Of a stretch of DNA of 64,000 bases, positions 59,358 to 64,000 are shown one piece after another. The stretch's first letter is position 1; the number at the start of each line of letters is the position of its first letter. A program made the translations under genes and the position numbers. Under the pieces are notes generated by a model. It was given only the letters and a program-made list of their open reading frames with translations. It ran no database searches and was not told where the DNA came from. Origin of the DNA: CAWKPF01 sp963851415 (lineage in GTDB: Bacteria; Acidobacteriota; Thermoanaerobaculia; Multivoradales; Multivoraceae). The stretch spans positions 2,418,001 through 2,482,000 of the forward strand of contig CAWKPF010000003.1 of NCBI GenBank assembly GCA_963851415.1, read 5' to 3'.

Positions 59358-60395
59358 TCACGGCTCCAGGACGAACTTGAGGGTGCCGGCCCTCCGCTTT
59401 GCGAAGGCACGATACGCGGCGGGACCGTCGGACAGTGCCACCCGATCCGTGACCACGCTCGCCAGATCGAACCGCCTGGACCGAACGAGGGGTACGAGCC
59501 GCTCCATCAGGGCTCGTGCCGGGCACCGACCGATGCGCAACGTGAGATTGCGATCATAGGCCTCGACGGGGCTGAAGGCGAAGGTGCTCGAAGTGTGCAC
59601 TCCTACCGTCGAGAGCACTCCACCTGCACGAGTGAGGCGAAAGGCCAGCGCCGCCGCGGCAGGCGAGCCGACCGCCTCGATCACGCTCAGAAACCCGGCA
59701 CCACGAGTCTCAGCGAGTAGCTCCTCGACCTCGTCCGGCGAGCGAGAATCGGCTCCGAACCGCTCCGCGGCCGCTCGACGCTCCTCGACCGGATCGATCG
59801 CCACCACCCGCTCGGCCCCCAACTCGATGGCAGACACGACCGCCATGAGCCCGACCGGGCCGCACCCGACCACGGCCACCGCCGAGCCCGGAGCGACTGC
59901 GGCCTGCTCGGAAGCATAGAAGCCGGTCGACAGCACATCCCCCAGGAGGAGAGCCTCGACCTCGTCGATCCCCTCGGGGATCGGCAGCAAGGTCGACTCC
60001 GCCAGGGGCACGAGCACCAACTCGGCCTGGCCACCGTGCAACCCCTGACCGGACTGACGCCAGCCGAACAGCGCTCCTCGAACGCACCGACTGGTCAGGC
60101 CACTTCGGCAAGGATCGCAAACGCCACAGCTGGTGGTGAAGGGAGCGTGGACGCGCTCACCGATCGCGAAGAGCTTCACGTCGCGGCCAACCTCGACGAC
60201 CTCTCCCACGAACTCGTGCCCGGGGATGGTGCCGGGGTCGTAGCCGGACTCGCGGCCGAAGTACGGATGCAGGTCCGAGCCACAGATGGCACTGAGCTCG
60301 ACCCGCACGATCACGTCGGTCGGTGATCCGATCGACGGATCATCGACGCGCTCGTGGCGAAGATCCTCGGTTCCGTGCAGGGTCAGGGCGCGCAA
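59358..60395 (-). CDS. Zinc-dependent alcohol dehydrogenase family protein
   Basis: A 345-residue MDR enzyme: catalytic-zinc Cys in AICGSDLHPYFG, GHEFVGEVVEVG (His-Glu), structural-zinc cysteines CGVCDPCRSGLTSRC (Cys-x2-Cys-x2-Cys-x7-Cys), and Rossmann GCGPVGLMAV followed by Asp (VVAIDP), suggesting NAD preference. It resembles glutathione-independent formaldehyde or threonine/alcohol dehydrogenases; the substrate is unknown. The first in-frame start is TTG 60395, with GAGGG about 8 bases before it, and gives a typical N-terminus (MRALTLHGTEDLRHERV). Confidence 0.88.
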   Translation of the reverse strand: MRALTLHGTEDLRHERVDDPSIGSPTDVIVRVELSAICGSDLHPYFGRESGYDPGTIPGHEFVGEVVEVGRDVKLFAIGERVHAPFTTSCGVCDPCRSGLTSRCVRGALFGWRQSGQGLHGGQAELVLVPLAESTLLPIPEGIDEVEALLLGDVLSTGFYASEQAAVAPGSAVAVVGCGPVGLMAVVSAIELGAERVVAIDPVEERRAAAERFGADSRSPDEVEELLAETRGAGFLSVIEAVGSPAAAALAFRLTRAGGVLSTVGVHTSSTFAFSPVEAYDRNLTLRIGRCPARALMERLVPLVRSRRFDLASVVTDRVALSDGPAAYRAFAKRRAGTLKFVLEP

Positions 60396-60561
60396 TGGGA
60401 ATCCCTCGTGGCGAAGACATGGCTACGGCTCGATACCCTCGCGCAGAGCGTACCTCGATCGATGGGCGGGCACCTCGCCCCTCGTCTCCGCCCCGGTCCG
60501 GATCGCTCTGTATCACATCGCGAGTCTCGGAGGGCCTTCTCCCTCGGCCCGAGTGACCGGG

Positions 60562-60567
60562 TATAAT
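60562..60567 (+). promoter_or_regulatory. -10 box TATAAT of the TPR gene
   Basis: A consensus TATAAT lies 36 bases before the ATG at 60604, whose leader contains AGGAG. This is an ordinary leadered promoter, in contrast to the leaderless set. Confidence 0.6.
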
Positions 60568-60603
60568 CACTTCTCAACCGGAGGCCTAGCGCCAGGAGAA
60601 TTC

Positions 60604-61026
60604 ATGGATTCCGATCATCCGCTGTCGAAGACCGACGGCTTCAAAGTAAAGACTGCAATGGACCTCTTCGAGGACGGCGAAGTCACCCAGGCCATCGAGA
60701 TGCTCAAGCCGGTCGCCGAGAAGAACCCCAGCAAGCCGGTCCCCAACGGACTACTCGGAGGCTGCCTCAACCATCGGGAACGACACGAGGAAGCCATTCC
60801 CTACCTGGCCCGAGCCGCGGCCCTCTCCCCGCTCTCGCAGACCGCGGCGATGAACTACTTCCTGGCCCTCTATGGTACGGGAAGAGTCGAAGAGGCCATC
60901 GCCGAGCTCGATCGCTATCTGACCCGGCGAGACGACTCCGAGGTGCGGCAACTCCTCGAGACCGTTCGCAATCTGGCCAACACCCTGCTCGGTGGCACGA
61001 CTCTGGGCGGAGAGATTCCTTCCTGA
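60604..61026 (+). CDS. Small TPR-repeat protein
   Basis: A 140-residue protein with about three tetratricopeptide-like helix pairs: AMDLFEDGEVTQAIEMLKPVAEKNPSKP, 'GGCLNHRERHEEAIPYLARAAALSPLS' and 'YFLALYGTGRVEEAIAELDRYLTRRDDS'. TPRs mediate protein contacts; no partner is indicated by the neighbours. AGGAG precedes the ATG by 5-6 bases. There is no signal peptide. Confidence 0.8.
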   Translation: MDSDHPLSKTDGFKVKTAMDLFEDGEVTQAIEMLKPVAEKNPSKPVPNGLLGGCLNHRERHEEAIPYLARAAALSPLSQTAAMNYFLALYGTGRVEEAIAELDRYLTRRDDSEVRQLLETVRNLANTLLGGTTLGGEIPS

Positions 61027-61056
61027 GTCTCTCCCTCGAGAGGACGGACGGCGCGC

Positions 61057-62448
61057 TCAATCGAAGATCGGCAGGCCGCTCGGCACCCTGGGTGGGATGT
61101 CCACCGTTCCCATCTGGTGGACCGCAGGATCTGTGAGCCCGATCGCGAGAAAGTCCATCAGGTCGTCGATCTGCGCTCGGGTGAGCCAAACGGCCTCGAT
61201 CTCGCAGGCCTCTGCCAGCGCCTCGATCACCAGTGGATCGTCCATGGCGAGGAAGTCGACGGCATCGAGATCGGTCCGCGAGGGTAGCGTCACCTGAGTG
61301 CGATCCCACGTCGCCAAGGAGGCCAAGGCATCGAGGTGGTGCTCGACGGCGGCGCGAAGCGTCTTGAACGCGCCATCGTGCCCCCACGGACCGGTTACAG
61401 CGACGTTGCGAAGGGGCGGCGTACGAAAGCGATAGCGATCGGCAGGATTCGCCGTCACCCGCTCGCGCCCGTAGTCTTCGTAGCCGGGGCCGTCCCCCTT
61501 GCCGGGCCCGAGCTGCGGCACGGCAAGGGCATGGAACCGATGATCGGTCTGGAACTTTCCGCTGTGGCAGTCGGAGCATCCACCCCGACGGTAGAACAGC
61601 CCCATGCCCCGCTTCTGGGACTGACTCATCGCCCGGTGATCACCCCGTAGGTGACGATCGAACGGCGAGTTGTCGAAACGCCAGGCAGCCGCTTCGAAGG
61701 CAGCGATGGCATTGGCAGCGTGAGCATAGGTGATCTGCTCGGGTGCCGAGATGTCCTCGAATACCGACACGAACCGAGTCGCGTAGCCGTCGATTCCCGC
61801 GAGCCGATCAGCCAGCAGATTCCACACACCCTTCAGGTCGCTCGCGGCCGCAGCGTCGGCCACGGCGTTCTCACCGGGCTGACCGGCCATCTCGGTAGCA
61901 GACGTGACCGGAAACATCGCCTGGACCGCCAAGGCCGAATCGAGTCCGGCCGGCAGATCGTCACCGGCGGGCGAGTCGAATCCCGATGGGTGGTCGGGAT
62001 TCGCCTGCACCCGTCCGTCGTGGAACATCGTCTCGAACTCGCGAGCCCCGAGGTTGAAGACCGCCGGAGCATTGCGCGGCACCCGTTCCATCACCGGCGA
62101 GCTCTCGCCTCCGGTGTCGCGCGTGGCAGCCAGTCCAGCACCTCCCTCGCCTACCGGAAGGGACAGACCGTCAGCGGTTCCGGCGAGAGGGTGGTGACAG
62201 CTCGCGCAGGAGATGTTTCGGTTGCCACTCAGGATCTTGTCGAAGAAGAGCAGGCGACCGAGCTCCACCTTCGTTTCGTCGGGAGCACCGTCGTCGAGGA
62301 AGTCGGCGTCCTTCACCGCCTCCGGATACTCCGGCGGCCATCCCTCGTGGGCCGTTGCCACGGCGCCGGACACCGAGCCGACCACGATGAGCACACAGAG
62401 AGCGGCGAGCACGAGCCCTACAGGGCGAGAGACGACCGAACACGGCAT
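61057..62448 (-). CDS. Di-haem cytochrome c peroxidase/MauG-family protein
   Basis: A 463-residue exported protein with a signal peptide (RPVGLVLAALCVLIVVGSVSGAVATA). Two haem c motifs are present: CASCHH (with ELGRLLFFDKILSGNRNISC before it) and CSDCHS (GLFYRRGGCSDCHSG). 'TPPLRNVAVTGPWGHDGAF' is the distal segment shared by bacterial cytochrome c peroxidases and MauG. It may reduce hydrogen peroxide or oxidise a partner protein. Start ATG 62448 puts the signal peptide first; the frame further up is AT-rich promoter DNA. Confidence 0.9.
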   Translation of the reverse strand: MPCSVVSRPVGLVLAALCVLIVVGSVSGAVATAHEGWPPEYPEAVKDADFLDDGAPDETKVELGRLLFFDKILSGNRNISCASCHHPLAGTADGLSLPVGEGGAGLAATRDTGGESSPVMERVPRNAPAVFNLGAREFETMFHDGRVQANPDHPSGFDSPAGDDLPAGLDSALAVQAMFPVTSATEMAGQPGENAVADAAAASDLKGVWNLLADRLAGIDGYATRFVSVFEDISAPEQITYAHAANAIAAFEAAAWRFDNSPFDRHLRGDHRAMSQSQKRGMGLFYRRGGCSDCHSGKFQTDHRFHALAVPQLGPGKGDGPGYEDYGRERVTANPADRYRFRTPPLRNVAVTGPWGHDGAFKTLRAAVEHHLDALASLATWDRTQVTLPSRTDLDAVDFLAMDDPLVIEALAEACEIEAVWLTRAQIDDLMDFLAIGLTDPAVHQMGTVDIPPRVPSGLPIFD

Positions 62449-62577
62449 GGGAGAACACACTCCATAGTGGCATATTCGCTGAAAGCTGACATAACTAGTA
62501 ATAATTCCTCGCCGTTTGCTGGTCAATGATCGATGTCATTGCGCTCGAATAGAGTCCTGTGGAGTGAGCGTTTCCGG

Positions 62578-62583
62578 TAGGAT
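62578..62583 (+). promoter_or_regulatory. Putative -10 box TAGGAT of the kinase gene
   Basis: TAGGAT lies 42 bases before the GTG at 62626. The 180 bases between this gene and the divergent peroxidase gene are locally AT-rich (around 62470-62520). Confidence 0.35.
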
Positions 62584-62625
62584 TCCAGTCCCCGAGCGAC
62601 AATCCGAGGTGTAAGCCCCCTGACC

Positions 62626-64000
62626 GTGGACAAGATCGGCAAGTACGAAGTCCTGGAGGAAGTCGGCAAGGGCGGCTTCGGTGTCGTCTTCAAAGGGCGA
62701 GATCCGTTCATCCGACGGCTCGTTGCCATCAAGACGTGCTCCTCGGACAGCGACGAGATCCGTCAACGGTTCTTCCGCGAAGCCCAGATTGCGGGCAATC
62801 TGCATCACACCAACGTGGTCACCATCCACGATTTCGGGCTCGAGAACGAGACCCCGTTCATCGTCCAGGAGTACATCAAGGGCGAGGACCTCGATCAGAA
62901 GATCAAGGGGCGCCATCCGCTGACCTTCGAGCAGAAGCTGCGCTACCTGGCGGGCATTGCCGAGGGACTCGGCTACGCCCACTCGAAGGGGGTCGTGCAT
63001 CGAGACATCAAGCCCTCGAACATCCGCATCACCCACGACGGCCTTCCGAAGGTGATGGACTTCGGGATCGCCAAGCTCAGCCACGTCAAGAGCCATCTGA
63101 CCCAGACCGGCACCACACTGGGCACGGTCACATACCTGGCTCCCGAACAGCTGAAGGGAAGCAAGGTCGACAACCGCTGCGACATCTTCTCCTACGGAGT
63201 GATGGCCTATGAGCTGTTCGCCTACCAGCGACCCTTCGACGGCGAATCCGTCTCGCAGGTGTTCTACGAGATCCTGCACGGCGTCCCGACCCCACTTCAC
63301 GAGTACGTCCCATCCTGCCCACCGCAGCTCAACACGATGGTGCTGAAGTGTCTGGAGAAGAATCCCGACGATCGCTACTCGACCTTCGAAGCCATTCTGG
63401 CGCAGATCCACGAGATCCTCGAGGAGCTCGACGACGACACACTCCAGGTCACCACCACTCGACAGATGCCGACTCCCCTGCCGCAGGTCATCGACAGCGA
63501 CTCGCACAAGCAGGCCGAGCTGTTGGCGAAGATGGGAGGGCTACCGGGAGAGGGACCCGCTCCCGAGGACATGCAGAAGCTGCAGCGACTGGCAGAACGG
63601 GCGAAGGCTGCCGTCGACTCGGGCGATCTCACTGGCGCCGAAGTCTCGATCGACCTCGCTCGGCGGGACCACTCAGACACGATCGTATTTCACCAGCTGT
63701 TCGACCCGCTGGTCGAACGCCTCGCGGAGATCAAGAAGCAGCGTGAAGCCGAGATCCGGAGTCAGGAGAAGGCAGACAGCCTCCTCGACACGGCGAGGAG
63801 CGCGAGGAAGAAGGGCAACCTGAAGAAGGCCCTGGACACCGCCCGCAAGTGCCTCGAGCTCGACCCCGCGCCTCAGGAAGCCAGGGAGTTGGTCGTCGAG
63901 CTCGAGAGGGAACTGGAGGAGCAGCGAGTCCGGGAGCAGCGCGAGAAGGCGCTTCACGAGGCCATCATCGAGACCGAGTCCCTGCTCTCGAGCAACGACC
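62626..64000 (+). CDS. Eukaryotic-type Ser/Thr protein kinase, 3' end outside window
   Basis: The frame starts at GTG 62626 (DKIGKYEVLEEVGKGGFGVVFKG) and stays open to the window edge (at least 458 codons). All kinase motifs are present: glycine loop GKGGFGVV, catalytic Lys36 (VAIK), HRDIKPSN (His125, Asp127), DFG (Asp145), APEQLKG and the C-lobe 'CDIFSYGVMAYELF'. After residue 265 come an alpha-helical region with TPR-like pairs (LLAKMGGL; AERAKAAVDSGDLTGAEVSIDLA) and a Glu/Arg-rich coiled coil (LVVELERELEEQRVREQREKALHEAII). No membrane segment is seen within the window. Confidence 0.93.
   Translation, partial: MDKIGKYEVLEEVGKGGFGVVFKGRDPFIRRLVAIKTCSSDSDEIRQRFFREAQIAGNLHHTNVVTIHDFGLENETPFIVQEYIKGEDLDQKIKGRHPLTFEQKLRYLAGIAEGLGYAHSKGVVHRDIKPSNIRITHDGLPKVMDFGIAKLSHVKSHLTQTGTTLGTVTYLAPEQLKGSKVDNRCDIFSYGVMAYELFAYQRPFDGESVSQVFYEILHGVPTPLHEYVPSCPPQLNTMVLKCLEKNPDDRYSTFEAILAQIHEILEELDDDTLQVTTTRQMPTPLPQVIDSDSHKQAELLAKMGGLPGEGPAPEDMQKLQRLAERAKAAVDSGDLTGAEVSIDLARRDHSDTIVFHQLFDPLVERLAEIKKQREAEIRSQEKADSLLDTARSARKKGNLKKALDTARKCLELDPAPQEARELVVELERELEEQRVREQREKALHEAIIETESLLSSND

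Noticed and set aside
62536..63507. A minus-strand frame opposite the Ser/Thr kinase
   Set aside because: All kinase motifs lie on the plus strand in one uninterrupted frame.

Overview
This is a 64 kb stretch of a high-GC chromosome from a Gram-negative-type bacterium. The window encodes a periplasmic chaperone (Skp/OmpH), a Tat signal, lipoproteins and many signal peptides. Three things point to an Acidobacteriota-like lineage (Thermoanaerobaculia/Holophagae type). There are two members of the family that begin 'IPRMPDGKPDLSGTY', which I associate with Acidobacteriota. There is a eukaryotic-type Ser/Thr kinase. Two secreted proteins share a short C-terminal FSDDFE tag. This placement is an inference, not proven. 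I see no phage, IS element, CRISPR array, rRNA or tRNA. The window looks like ordinary chromosome with several unusual domain fusions.

Layout. 1-9.9 kb: end of an S1-domain RNA-binding protein, DUF1820, Skp/OmpH, a duplicated membrane protein, an MBL hydrolase with RsgA, an RnfD-like/DUF2330 fusion on the minus strand, endonuclease III and a hybrid histidine kinase. 10-14.8 kb (minus): alanine/glycine symporter coupled to a malonyl-CoA-synthetase-like enzyme, then an SGNH hydrolase and a homocysteine S-methyltransferase. 15-17.3 kb: groES-groEL with a perfect CIRCE operator and strong terminators. 17.4-24.1 kb: secreted beta-helix protein, secreted subtilase, and two convergent paralogues around a small membrane protein. 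24.3-33.8 kb: a secreted phosphatase-kinase fusion, GH20 hexosaminidase, GGCT-like protein, DUF1801 protein, an unknown secreted protein, a two-barrel phosphodiesterase and DUF2905. 33.9-38.7 kb: thioesterase, PqaA-like lipoprotein, acyl-CoA ligase, parvulin. 39-41.7 kb: fur-katG. 41.8-47.3 kb (minus): a possible operon of thioredoxin-like protein, ABC ATPase, ABC permease, DUF4136 and a Tat-signal EutB-EutC fusion. 47.5-53.4 kb: HflX, an orphan protein, a 434-base non-coding stretch full of inverted repeats, and a long-form isocitrate lyase. 53.5-64 kb: NUDIX, MDR reductase, Lon, unknown membrane proteins, zinc dehydrogenase, TPR protein, di-haem peroxidase and a Ser/Thr kinase running off the end.

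Gene regulation. Two start classes coexist. Many genes have a clear Shine-Dalgarno. A second set has none, but carries a TANNNT hexamer, in six cases exactly 6 bases before the start codon, which is the geometry of leaderless transcription. Stress functions are well represented: CIRCE-controlled GroESL, Lon with a palindrome at its predicted transcription start, and KatG behind a Fur-family regulator.

Most notable leads: the exported-looking ethanolamine ammonia-lyase fusion, the secreted phosphatase-kinase fusion, the inverted-repeat-rich intergenic region at 50687-51067, the leaderless promoter pattern, and the FSDDFE C-terminal tag.
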